Shown here: piece after piece, positions 1-7,195 of the stretch
How the letters are laid out: every line of letters starts with the position of its first letter
How positions within the stretch are numbered: position 1 is the stretch's first letter
Assembly: GCF_014638355.1 (NCBI RefSeq)
Contig: NZ_BMFK01000004.1
Span: 124,001 to 188,000, forward strand
Reading direction: 5' to 3'
Origin: Priestia taiwanensis
GTDB lineage: Bacteria; Bacillota; Bacilli; Bacillales; Bacillaceae_G
Length of the DNA: 64,000 bases
Notes under the pieces: model-generated
Told to the model about the DNA's origin: nothing
Databases searched by the model: none
What the model saw: only the letters and a program-made list of their open reading frames with translations
Translations under genes and position numbers: made by a program

Positions 1-151
1 AAAGGACACCTAAAGCAATGAATGTTAGTAGTAAAATCCAATAACGTCTTTCTTCCTTCTTCGAACGAAAAGCCCTAGCTGACCTATTTCTATGATGAAG
101 GCTAGAATCGATTTCGACATTTTCTTTATTTCTATATGCTAATGTGGTCAT
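1..151 (-). CDS. FecCD-type siderophore ABC transporter permease (partial, N-terminus only)
   Basis: The ATG lies at 151-149 and overlaps the TGA of the upstream permease by one base (TGATG), which indicates translational coupling. The first 50 codons read MTTLAYRNKENVEIDSSLHH and onwards, a charged cytoplasmic N-terminus that then becomes hydrophobic at the window edge. The position after a siderophore receptor gene and one FecCD permease, with coupled starts, suggests the second permease half of the same importer. The rest, and presumably the ATPase gene, lies outside the window. The family call is inferred mainly from context because only the leader is visible. Confidence 0.75.
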   Translation of the reverse strand, partial: MTTLAYRNKENVEIDSSLHHRNRSARAFRSKKEERRYWILLLTFIALGVL

Positions 152-1164
152 CACAGCCTCCTTGTTTTTCTTTGTTTTAATAAAATAGTAATAAATACGA
201 CCGCTCCTATTGTTCCAAGTATTAAAGAGACAGGTACTTCAAAAGGCATGATAATTGTTCGAGAAATGATGTCACAAGCAGTTATTGTCCCCATTCCTAT
301 CACACATACCCACGGTAAATTACTCCTAAGATCATCCCCTCTAAACATGGAAACAATGTTCGGAACAATTAATCCTAAGAAAGGTAAGTTTCCAATAACA
401 GCTGCAACAATCCCAACTGCAACAGAAATAAGGGCGGTCCCAAAAAGAACAATCCTATTATAATTAACACCAAGGCTTGTTGCGACATCTTCCCCTAGTC
501 CAGCTAAAGTCAATCTATTAGCATAAATGAAAATAAGCACAGTAATGATAACAATTAGCCATAAATATTCATATCTTCCCACCTGAACGGCAGCAAATGA
601 ACCTACAAACCACGTTTCAATACTTTGCGACATTTGAAAAAGGAGTCCCGTAAAAGTGGACACGGCAGAAATAACTGCTCCAAGCATCAATCCAATAATT
701 GGGACAATTAAAGACGAACGAAGTTTCACTCTTCGTAAAAAGAAAAAGAAAATCATCGTTCCTATAAAAGAAAAAATGATTGCACCAGTCATTCTTTGAA
801 CCAAAGTCGGGGCAGGGACTAATATATACACAAGAAGTAGCCCTAAACCTGACCATTCAATCGTCCCTGTTGTAGTAGGTTCGACAAAACGATTCTGTGT
901 AATCAGTTGCATGACGAGTCCTGCCATTGCCATTGCAGCTCCAGTAAGCATTAATGCAACGGTTCTCGGAACACGAGTGATGAAGAACATCTCCATTCCG
1001 TCCTCTTGTCCGCGTATATCATAAACGCCAGTAAACAGTGATAGAACGCCTAAACTAATAACAACTAAAAGCGCTATTATAAAAGGTTTTGTCCATATTT
1101 TATTGTGGGTATAAAACTGGGGTTGAGAAAAATTCTCAACCCTAGAAATGATATTTTTTGGCAC
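151..1164 (-). CDS. FecCD-family permease of a siderophore ABC importer
   Basis: This 337-residue protein has about nine hydrophobic segments and conserved FecCD features, including the LTGAAMAMAGLVMQ stretch near residue 75 and the GLIVPNIVSMFRGDD loop near residue 265 that contacts the ATPase. The length is normal for the family. It starts 19 bp after the stop of the FatB-like receptor gene and overlaps the next permease start, so it is the second gene of an operon. It should form half of the membrane channel for an Fe-siderophore complex. Petrobactin is the likely ligand by analogy with the B. cereus FatBCDE system, but the sequence does not prove this. Confidence 0.9.
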   Translation of the reverse strand: MPKNIISRVENFSQPQFYTHNKIWTKPFIIALLVVISLGVLSLFTGVYDIRGQEDGMEMFFITRVPRTVALMLTGAAMAMAGLVMQLITQNRFVEPTTTGTIEWSGLGLLLVYILVPAPTLVQRMTGAIIFSFIGTMIFFFFLRRVKLRSSLIVPIIGLMLGAVISAVSTFTGLLFQMSQSIETWFVGSFAAVQVGRYEYLWLIVIITVLIFIYANRLTLAGLGEDVATSLGVNYNRIVLFGTALISVAVGIVAAVIGNLPFLGLIVPNIVSMFRGDDLRSNLPWVCVIGMGTITACDIISRTIIMPFEVPVSLILGTIGAVVFITILLKQRKTRRL

Positions 1165-1183
1165 TATTGTGTACTCCTTTACA

Positions 1184-2194
1184 CTACTTAGTTAAAGTTT
1201 TTGCAAGATTTCCAAATAACTCTATATAAGTTTGAATTGATTCATTTGTGTAAGTATCCGCTGGTGCATAAACAATTTGATTTTTAGAAACAGCAGTTGT
1301 CTTTTGAAGAGCAGGTGAGTTAGCAATAACATCCTTAGCAGGAGGTGACGTAGCTGCGTCAGATGTTGCTGCATCACGATCTAGTACGAAAAGCCAATCA
1401 GGGTTTTTTTGTGCAATAGCTTCAACAGAAACTTCATCACCTTTATGACCTGCAGTAGAATCGGCAACTTCTAATGCTGGAACCCAACCGAAGATTTCAT
1501 ACATTGGTCCCCAAACACGTCCAGACTTAGGAGCTGCGAAACCAATATCTCCACCAGTAACGATAACACTCATAATTGTATCTTTTCCATTATAAGCAGA
1601 TTTTGTATCTGCAATCGCTTTATCAAAATCAGCTACCATTTTTTTCGCTTCATCATTTTTATCAAAAATTTTGCCTAAAGCAATTGTAGAATTTTTAAGT
1701 CCATCTACTAAGTTTTTCCCAGGCGTAGCAGATTCTTTCGAAACATCAAAATTAAGATCAATAACAGTTGCTTTTGGCACTAATTTTTTGATTTCTTCGT
1801 AACGGTCACCAAATCGTTGACCGATGATTACAAGTTCAGGGTTTGCCGCTGCTAGAATTTCAAGATTTGGTTCGCGGTGGTTTCCAATATTTTTAACTGA
1901 ATCATCCTTTGCATATACTGAATCAGCAGGCATGATATCTTTTGGAGCAGCCGCTAATTTAATGTCCCAATCAGCTAACGTTTCAAACGTTCTACTATCC
2001 AAAGCAACGACATTCTTTGGATTTACAGGAACAGAAACAGTTCCATGAGCATCATTGATTTCAACCGTCTTTGGCTTCTCACTATCGTTAGTCTTTGACG
2101 CTTGAGTTTCCTTACTTGAATCTGTACAAGCTCCTAACATTAAAGCCGAAACTGCTAGAAGACCTGCTAACTTTAAAGACAGAGATTTTTTCAT
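1184..2194 (-). CDS. fatB: Siderophore-binding lipoprotein, FatB/YclQ-like
   Basis: The start at 2194 is chosen because an AAGGGG ribosome binding site precedes it and the protein then opens with a lipoprotein signal (MKKSLSLKLAGLLAVSALML followed by GAC). The lipid-modified cysteine is residue 23. The mature protein is a class III periplasmic-binding fold (PF01497 type), with the IVNDAHGTVSVP-like N-lobe and the NPELVIIG and NPDWLFVLDRD strands. It captures ferric siderophore outside the membrane and delivers it to the FecCD permeases downstream. In the B. cereus group the FatB family binds petrobactin and its 3,4-dihydroxybenzoyl precursor; applying that here is inference. An upstream Fur box indicates iron repression. 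An in-frame ATG at 2272 is less likely because it would add residues before the signal peptide. Confidence 0.88.
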   Translation of the reverse strand: MKKSLSLKLAGLLAVSALMLGACTDSSKETQASKTNDSEKPKTVEINDAHGTVSVPVNPKNVVALDSRTFETLADWDIKLAAAPKDIMPADSVYAKDDSVKNIGNHREPNLEILAAANPELVIIGQRFGDRYEEIKKLVPKATVIDLNFDVSKESATPGKNLVDGLKNSTIALGKIFDKNDEAKKMVADFDKAIADTKSAYNGKDTIMSVIVTGGDIGFAAPKSGRVWGPMYEIFGWVPALEVADSTAGHKGDEVSVEAIAQKNPDWLFVLDRDAATSDAATSPPAKDVIANSPALQKTTAVSKNQIVYAPADTYTNESIQTYIELFGNLAKTLTK

Positions 2195-2284
2195 ACCTAT
2201 ACCCCTTATAATGTGATTTATTTCGAAAATGATGAAGTCCATAGATTGAATTAGATGGTAACTGCTAGTCATCTAAATCGATAT

Positions 2285-2299
2285 TGATAATCATTTTCA
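2285..2299 (-). promoter_or_regulatory. Fur box upstream of fatB
   Basis: TGATAATCATTTTCA matches the 7-1-7 Fur/PerR-class consensus TGATAATNATTATCA with one mismatch. It lies about 90 bp upstream of fatB. A TTGAAA element on the minus strand overlaps its edge, so a bound repressor would occlude RNA polymerase. The siderophore transport function downstream favours Fur over PerR. Confidence 0.82.
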
Positions 2300-2504
2300 A
2301 TTACATGTCCTGTGGACTAGTATAGTCTTTAATTATGTGAAAATCTTGTGAATGATGTAAGTTAATAAATAAAATTGCTTTTTCACATCAAGCATAACTT
2401 GGATAGAAAAGTAATATGTGCAGCCAGGTGTATTGATTAGCCTTTACAGATTCTGTCTCTTTACTATCTTCCAGAAACTATTTGATTATCAGATTTAATA
2501 GAAC

Positions 2505-2547
2505 AAAAAACGAGTAAAACTGGATGAAACAGTTTTACTCGTTTTTT
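2505..2547. terminator. Bidirectional intrinsic terminator
   Basis: A perfect 18-bp stem (2505-2522 with 2530-2547) has a 7-nt loop. A and T runs at its two ends give a U-tract in either direction. It lies 38 bp after the response regulator stop and separates that gene from fatB. Confidence 0.92.
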
Positions 2548-2584
2548 CTATATATGCTCAAGATTGATTATTATCTTACTTTTA

Positions 2585-3262
2585 CTATTCAATCATTGAA
2601 TAGCCTCTGCCATGTATTGTTTGAATATATCTGTCTTTCTTCTCACACTTTATCTTTTTTCTTAAATATCCAATATATAAATCTACTACATTTGGATTTA
2701 CTACTACGTCATATCCCCAAACCTGGTTCAAAAGCATTTCACGGCTCAATATTGTATTTTTATTCTTAATTAAAAATACAAGTAAATCGTACTCACGCTT
2801 AGTAAGTGAGAGATTTTCACCACCTTTTGTCACCACATTGCGAGATGTATCAACAAAGAAATCTTTAAACTGAAAAAAGCTTGTCTCATTTTGTTGGATA
2901 GCCTTACTTCTTCTTAAAATAGCTTTTATCCTTGCTACTAATTCTTCTTTCACAAATGGTTTTCTTATATAATCATCTGCTCCTGCTTGTAATCCTGCTA
3001 TGCAATCTTTGCTAGAAATATTATCAGTCACAATAATTATCGGTGTCATTTTAAAAAATCGTATTTGTCTGCAAATTTCTGGTCCAGATATACTTAATGA
3101 ATCCCAATCCAATATGATAATATCCCAATCTTTCTCATGTATTATGTTTAAACCTTGGTTTTCATTATGAAGTGTTAAAATGAAATAGCCTTCTTGCTTT
3201 AGACCGCTTATGATTTTCTTTGCTAAAGACCGTTCATTCTTAATTACCAACACCTGCTTCAT
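2585..3262 (-). CDS. Orphan OmpR/PhoB-type response regulator with an atypical receiver domain
   Basis: The 225-residue protein has an N-terminal receiver (about 3-115) and a C-terminal winged helix (about 130-225) ending in the typical TIHGRGYSM motif. The phospho-acceptor Asp52 (IIILDWD), Thr80 and Lys102 (RKPF) are present. However, the acidic Mg-binding pair that normally follows the first strand is replaced by Lys8-Asn9 (VLVIKNE). Mg-dependent phosphorylation may therefore be weakened, or the protein may work without it. No histidine kinase gene is adjacent. It has a good ribosome binding site (GAGGTG) and its own terminator, so it forms a single-gene unit. Its targets cannot be read from the sequence. 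Confidence 0.9.
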   Translation of the reverse strand: MKQVLVIKNERSLAKKIISGLKQEGYFILTLHNENQGLNIIHEKDWDIIILDWDSLSISGPEICRQIRFFKMTPIIIVTDNISSKDCIAGLQAGADDYIRKPFVKEELVARIKAILRRSKAIQQNETSFFQFKDFFVDTSRNVVTKGGENLSLTKREYDLLVFLIKNKNTILSREMLLNQVWGYDVVVNPNVVDLYIGYLRKKIKCEKKDRYIQTIHGRGYSMIE

Positions 3263-3936
3263 AGATGATTCACCTCTATTTCAATATAACTTAGTTAGAT
3301 AAAAAATTTATCACAAAAAAAGAATTTAAGATTTATAAATCGGAAACCCCTAAAAAACCCATTATAACAGCTTATTAAGAGAACTCTGTATAATTTTATA
3401 ATAAATGTGAGTAAAAACACAAAATATATGGAAGGTTAAATAAATCCTATTTAATCATTAAGGGCTCATCGGCAAAACGCGGAAATTATACGCTAATGAG
3501 TATTTTGAGGATTTAAGCCCTATTTTCTCTACACTAAGGCATTTTTATAATCAAATTTCAAATGCCGATTATTTCATCATCGCAAATGTTTTTCATATGG
3601 TTCTTAAAGTAGGAAAATATTAAAAGTCTTATCGATTTATGTCTAATATATAATTTTTGCGAAATAATGACGGTACCTCTCTTTGAGGTTGAATCAAAGT
3701 TTTCAACAGGGATGTGTGAACCTGATTATCTTTACCGTATTTTTATTGAAGTGTAGCGATCACGTTATTCTAACAGCACCATGCAAGAGAAAATAAGGAG
3801 ATACGGAGCGTACTATTATTCAAAGCAGTCCGAGTCATTAGAATGGCAAACATCGAAAACAATGTTTGCCATTGTGTTACGAGGTTAGTAACGCTTGCGC
3901 TCGTATCATACGAATGCCTGCATCCATACCCAATAT
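3263..3936. other. Gene-free region with a possible Tn3-family terminal repeat and a hairpin
   Basis: I see no credible gene here. Two structures stand out. At 3468-3504 a GGG-initiated segment ending in ACGCTAATG resembles the 38-bp inverted repeat of Tn1546-like Tn3-family transposons. At 3842-3873 there is a perfect 12-bp stem (AATGGCAAACAT and its complement, 8-nt loop) without a T-run. No partner repeat for the Tn3-like end is visible in the window, so the region may be a decayed insertion. Confidence 0.4.
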
Positions 3937-3967
3937 AAAAACCCCTTCGTATGTGTAACGGAGGGGG
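3937..3967 (-). terminator. Intrinsic terminator of the pentapeptide gene
   Basis: On the minus strand, CCCCTCCG pairs with CGAAGGGG (one mismatch) and is followed by TTTTT. It begins 25 bp after the stop codon of the pentapeptide-repeat gene. Confidence 0.7.
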
Positions 3968-3991
3968 AGATTTAAATCTTGATAACGTCCG

Positions 3992-4627
3992 CTAATCTTT
4001 AATTATCAGTCCCATTAAGGTTGCAAACTGAGTAGCTTGATGGGGCGATACTTTACATCCTTTTAAATCATTCATTGAAACCGTAAGTGAATCGAAATTA
4101 GAAGAACTAATATCAACCCCATTCAGTGATGTTTGCTCAAAACTTGCTTCGTCAAGACTACATATCATAAACTCGACTTTTTTTAGGTTACAGTCAAAGA
4201 AATCTGCACTATTTAATGAAGTTCCCTTAAATATAATTTTTTCTAGTTTAGATTGCTCAAATACTGCTAGATTCAATATTGAAGTCTCAAATTTAATATT
4301 CCCTAATCTAGATTCAATAATATTAACTCCAATTAATTTGCTATTTTTAAATTCAACTCTGTGAATAGACGAATTGCTAAAATTAACATTTGATAAGTCA
4401 CAGTTCTCAAAACAAACATCAGTGATATCAATATTGCTAAAGTTTGTATTAGTAAACTTACAGTTCTTTATTACAGTATTATATAGTCTTACTTTATCTA
4501 TAGATTCATTTTCAAAAGTGGAATTGACGACTTCACACATTTCTAATGTTAAATCTTCGTCATAAAAAATATCGGTAAAATTCCTTGAAGTTAGCTCTGT
4601 TGAAATTTTTGGCTTATCAATTTTCAT
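3992..4627 (-). CDS. Pentapeptide-repeat protein, Qnr/MfpA-like
   Basis: The start at 4627 is chosen because GAAGGA lies 7 nt upstream; the longer frame from 4726 has no such site. The 211-residue protein is built of A(D/N)LXX-type repeats with Phe or Leu at every fifth position (for example CKFTNTNF, CDLSNVNF, TSLNSADF) from about residue 25 to 185, predicting a right-handed beta-helix. The C-terminal LKGCKVSPHQATQFATLMGL resembles the capping segment of Qnr-type proteins, which form dimers. Such proteins can mimic DNA and shield gyrase from quinolones or toxins, but many pentapeptide proteins have no known role. It is monocistronic, with its own terminator. Confidence 0.85.
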   Translation of the reverse strand: MKIDKPKISTELTSRNFTDIFYDEDLTLEMCEVVNSTFENESIDKVRLYNTVIKNCKFTNTNFSNIDITDVCFENCDLSNVNFSNSSIHRVEFKNSKLIGVNIIESRLGNIKFETSILNLAVFEQSKLEKIIFKGTSLNSADFFDCNLKKVEFMICSLDEASFEQTSLNGVDISSSNFDSLTVSMNDLKGCKVSPHQATQFATLMGLIIKD

Positions 4628-4835
4628 AGTATATCCTTCTTTCATTTTAATTGTTTTACTAGCGAAAAAACATATCTGTAACTTTAAGATCATTCCAGGT
4701 GTATTGCTAGAATTCTGAAAAAACACCGTTAAGAGTTTATAAAATCACATTGCATTAACAGCCATTCGGCACTGACTTTATTGTTAAAACAATCATGAGC
4801 TGTTTTCCTCCTAGAAAACAGGGATAAAAAGGCGC

Positions 4836-4862
4836 AAAAAACCACAGGTAATCTACCTGTGG
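4836..4862 (-). terminator. Terminator of the 49-residue gene
   Basis: CCACAGGTA pairs perfectly with TACCTGTGG (3-nt loop) and is followed on the minus strand by six T. It lies 44 bp after the stop codon of the small gene at 4906-5055 and supports that gene being a real transcription unit. Confidence 0.85.
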
Positions 4863-4905
4863 CATCTTATTCTAAAGTTTGTTAACGATAGCTAACATTC
4901 AGAAA

Positions 4906-5055
4906 TTATTCACGTAAGGCACATCTTCTTGGAAACTGTTCATATGTTGTAGTAGTGTTAAAAATAGACAGACTTATCCCGTTGAAAGATTTTTTGCCAT
5001 TAAATAAAACTGTTTTCGCATCTACTACAGACCAATTTGGAGCAGTTCCAAACAT
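4906..5055 (-). CDS. Small 49-residue protein of unknown function
   Basis: A near-perfect ribosome binding site (AGGAGGTG, 8 nt spacing) precedes an ATG at 5055. The frame runs 49 codons to TAA, and a strong terminator follows. The protein begins MFGTAPNWSVVDAKTVLFNG and ends PRRCALRE. It has no signal peptide or membrane segment, one cysteine, and a TTTT run in the middle. The combination of ribosome binding site, frame and terminator argues that it is expressed. I do not recognise the family; a small secreted-type or regulatory peptide is possible but unsupported. Confidence 0.6.
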   Translation of the reverse strand: MFGTAPNWSVVDAKTVLFNGKKSFNGISLSIFNTTTTYEQFPRRCALRE

Positions 5056-5157
5056 ATAATTTCACCTCCTAAAATGTATTTCCTTCACTATACATAAATA
5101 ATTTAGAAAATTAAAGGCTAGATTTTCAAGCATACTTGTGTCTCTGAGAAGGGTACC

Positions 5158-5190
5158 GCAAAGTAAAAATAAAACACAGAAATACTTTGC
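5158..5190. repeat. Inverted repeat GCAAAGTA / TACTTTGC
   Basis: The 8-bp arms are separated by 17 nt, in the gene-poor stretch between the 49-residue gene and ywnB. No T-run follows. The function is unknown. Confidence 0.4.
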
Positions 5191-5278
5191 TTGTCTTTCA
5201 ACATCATTTATTCCCCCATTTTCGATTCCACATGATAACAAATGAAATTCCGCTTGTTTTCTAATGACTTTTCACTAC

Positions 5279-5917
5279 TTACTCTGCTTCACCAACAACA
5301 GTAAAACGTTCGTTTATATGCTGTGGATTTTCAATTTCGTCTAAAACTGCAATTGCGTAATCCGCATAACTTATATAACTCTCCCCTTTTGAATTTACAA
5401 GAAGATGATCTTTTCCTGACTTATAAGAGCCAGTTCTTTTTCCTTCCGCATCAAATATGGCGGAAGGACTCATAAATGTCCATGTAATATCAGTTGTTGT
5501 CTGTAATTCTTGTAAATTCCGCCCTTGACCTTTTGCCGTTGGTTTCACGAAATCTGGAAATTCAGGTGTATCAATTAGCTGAACAGTTTTATTTTTATCG
5601 ACATAAAGACTTCCAGCACCACCGACAATGATCCCTTTTGTCTTAGTTTCTTTTAAAGCCTCGATTAAAGCATGTCCAGCATCCACATGTGCTTGCTCTT
5701 CTCCAAGTGGAGCACCAAAGGCATTTACAACTACTTCAAACTGCTTAACATCATCTTGTGTAAGTTCTAATATATTTTTTTCAATCACCACAACATTTGT
5801 TTCATTAAGTTTTGCCTTATCCCTTACGATAGCTGTTACTTGATGTCCCCTACTAACTGCTTCTTTTAAAATAAGACTACCTACTTTTCCACTTGCACCA
5901 ATAATTCCAATTTTCAT
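5279..5917 (-). CDS. ywnB: NAD(P)-binding oxidoreductase of the atypical SDR/NmrA type, YwnB-like
   Basis: The start at 5917 is chosen because GGGGGAGAAC lies just upstream and the dinucleotide-binding strand (MKIGIIGASGKVG) then begins at residue 1. The 212-residue protein has a Rossmann fold with the GxxGxxG motif at 7-13 and lacks the classical YxxxK catalytic pair, as is usual in the atypical SDR group. It is divergently transcribed from an Rrf2-family regulator, the same arrangement as B. subtilis ywnB/ywnA. Palindromes in the shared intergenic region suggest repression by that regulator. The substrate is unknown; a redox-sensing or quinone role is only a guess. Confidence 0.85.
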   Translation of the reverse strand: MKIGIIGASGKVGSLILKEAVSRGHQVTAIVRDKAKLNETNVVVIEKNILELTQDDVKQFEVVVNAFGAPLGEEQAHVDAGHALIEALKETKTKGIIVGGAGSLYVDKNKTVQLIDTPEFPDFVKPTAKGQGRNLQELQTTTDITWTFMSPSAIFDAEGKRTGSYKSGKDHLLVNSKGESYISYADYAIAVLDEIENPQHINERFTVVGEAE

Positions 5918-5961
5918 TTTATAGTTCTCCCCCAATGATAAATTCATTTGTAATCAACATC

Positions 5962-5992
5962 ATTACATGTAATCACCTTTATTACATGTAAT
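5962..5992. promoter_or_regulatory. Tandem palindromic operators of the ywnA/ywnB region
   Basis: The 12-bp palindrome ATTACATGTAAT occurs twice, at 5962-5973 and 5981-5992, with 19 bp between the starts. It lies just upstream of ywnB. This is the likely binding site of the divergent Rrf2-type regulator. Confidence 0.72.
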
Positions 5993-6076
5993 CATTATAG
6001 TTACATGATGAATAGCTGTCAACATTACATAAAAATATTTTCTTATTATCATTAACTTTTTCAGTTATAATAAACT

Positions 6077-6095
6077 TGTAATCGAATGAATTACA
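6077..6095. promoter_or_regulatory. Third operator, overlapping the ywnA promoter
   Basis: TGTAAT and ATTACA form inverted arms with a 7-nt spacer and reuse the half-site of the two ywnB-side palindromes. A TATAAT box lies 8 bp downstream (6103-6108), so binding here would block transcription of ywnA itself. Confidence 0.62.
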
Positions 6096-6148
6096 TGATG
6101 AATATAATTAATTTTTTTCTCATAAAAAAGTAAAGAAGGTGACTGAAG

Positions 6149-6583
6149 ATGTCCATCAGCAGCAGATTTGCCGTTGGAATTCATATATTAACTCTAATTG
6201 AAATGAATAAAGATGGAGTAAGTTCATCTGAAGTTTTAGCAGGAAGTGTTAATACGAATCCAGCTGTAATCAGAAAAATTATGGGGATGCTTAAAAAAGC
6301 AGGATTGATAAAAGTACAACCTGGTATTGCAGGAGCAGAACTCGCTAAGGACTTATCTGATATTACATTGCTTGACGTTTATAAAGCGGTTAATGTTGTC
6401 AAGGACAAAGAACTGTTTAGCATCCACGAAACAAACCCTGATTGTACCATCGGAAGGAATATTCAAAGCTCAATTGAACCTCTCTTTTTTAGTGCTCAAA
6501 CCGCACTGGAGAAGGTTTTCGAAAATGTGACCATTGAAGATGTAGTAAAGGATATTAGTGAAAAAGAAAAATTAAACGGCTAG
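6149..6583 (+). CDS. ywnA: Rrf2-family transcriptional regulator, YwnA-like
   Basis: The 144-residue protein starts MSISSRFAVGIHILTLIE, typical of Rrf2 proteins, after an AAGAAGGTG ribosome binding site. A winged helix occupies about residues 1-80, with recognition helix NPAVIRKIMGMLKKAGLI. Only one cysteine (in NPDCTIGR) occurs in the region where Fe-S-binding members carry three, so a cluster is unlikely and another signal must be sensed. The divergent oxidoreductase gene and shared palindromes suggest it represses ywnB and itself. An intrinsic terminator follows. Confidence 0.88.
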   Translation: MSISSRFAVGIHILTLIEMNKDGVSSSEVLAGSVNTNPAVIRKIMGMLKKAGLIKVQPGIAGAELAKDLSDITLLDVYKAVNVVKDKELFSIHETNPDCTIGRNIQSSIEPLFFSAQTALEKVFENVTIEDVVKDISEKEKLNG

Positions 6584-6599
6584 ATATTAGTAATTAGTT

Positions 6600-6630
6600 T
6601 AAGACATTCTTCTGTTAGGAATGTCTTTTT
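6600..6630 (+). terminator. Intrinsic terminator of ywnA
   Basis: AAGACATTC pairs with GAATGTCTT (9 bp), followed by a T-run. It begins 17 bp after the stop codon of ywnA. Confidence 0.88.
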
Positions 6631-6906
6631 ATGTTACCAAACCTTGTTATAAACTACGGCTTACCTGAGTTTAACCTGCCCCCTTAGCTCGACAAGTCTT
6701 CCTCCATTAAATGGCCCTTTAGTGGAGGAACTTTATTGCTATTCAATAGTTCCTTAATCCACCTTTCAGTTCAGATCTTCTTTTCACTATAAAAATATTC
6801 CTGTAGATAAATAGATTCAAAGGGACAAAAACATCGCGTCTTTTTTATAAACACAGTGACTTTATTTAAAGGCGACATTAAAAATATTTTCTAAATCCTA
6901 GAAGTA
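6631..6906. other. Gene-free stretch before the transposon
   Basis: No coding region is supported. It contains a hairpin near 6712-6739 (CCTCCATTAAA with TTTAGTGGAGG, one G-T pair, no T-run). An ACACAGTGACTT segment near 6851-6862 faintly resembles the transposon terminus ACACATGTGACTT. It may be residue of an earlier insertion at this site. Confidence 0.35.
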
Positions 6907-6970
6907 TAAGTTTGCCGCAAAAAAAGAACCGTAAGCTTGCCGTTTCAGCAAAATCATGGTTCTTTTCACA
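6907..6970 (+). repeat. Right-end-like module of a related Tn7-like element, outside the left end
   Basis: This segment aligns along its whole length with 25519-25588, inside the transposon right end, at roughly three-quarters identity and in the same orientation. Both read GAAG-ATAA-TTTGCC, then AAAAAGAACC-TAA-CTTGCC, then a GGTTC segment ending TCACA. Its last bases (TTTTCACA) look like a transposon terminus directed at ssrA. It abuts the left end of the intact element, as expected if an older insertion at the ssrA site was displaced by a newer one. Confidence 0.65.
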
Positions 6971-6972
6971 CA
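6968..6972. repeat. Left copy of the 5-bp target site duplication (ACACA)
   Basis: ACACA directly precedes the TGTGAC terminus and is matched by ACACA at 25754-25758 directly after the other terminus. Five base pairs is the duplication length made by Tn7-family transposases. Confidence 0.88.
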
Positions 6973-7050
6973 TGTGACTTCAACCATATAAATACTAAAA
7001 ATCAACCATAAGCCTTCCAATCCTTAGAGAATCAAGGATTGGAAGGCTTA
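6973..7050 (+). repeat. Left end: terminal repeat, candidate TnsB sites and a long hairpin
   Basis: After the terminal TGTGACT come two direct copies of (T/A)TCAACCATA at 6979-6988 and 7001-7010, 22 bp apart, probably transposase (TnsB-part) binding sites. The second runs into a perfect 17-bp stem (7009-7025 with 7034-7050, 8-nt loop). It has no T-run on either side, so it is not a standard terminator. It may shape the end complex or partly stop transcription of the tns operon. Confidence 0.72.
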
Positions 7051-7195
7051 ATTCAAAGTCTAAAGACTGTAAGTAAGTCTAATACATACGAGTTTTGTCA
7101 GCAACATATACTTAATAATTAATACTCGGTGCATATTTATAGTTGATTTAAATACTTTATGAAAATATATGATTTATCAAAAACAGATATTTCTT

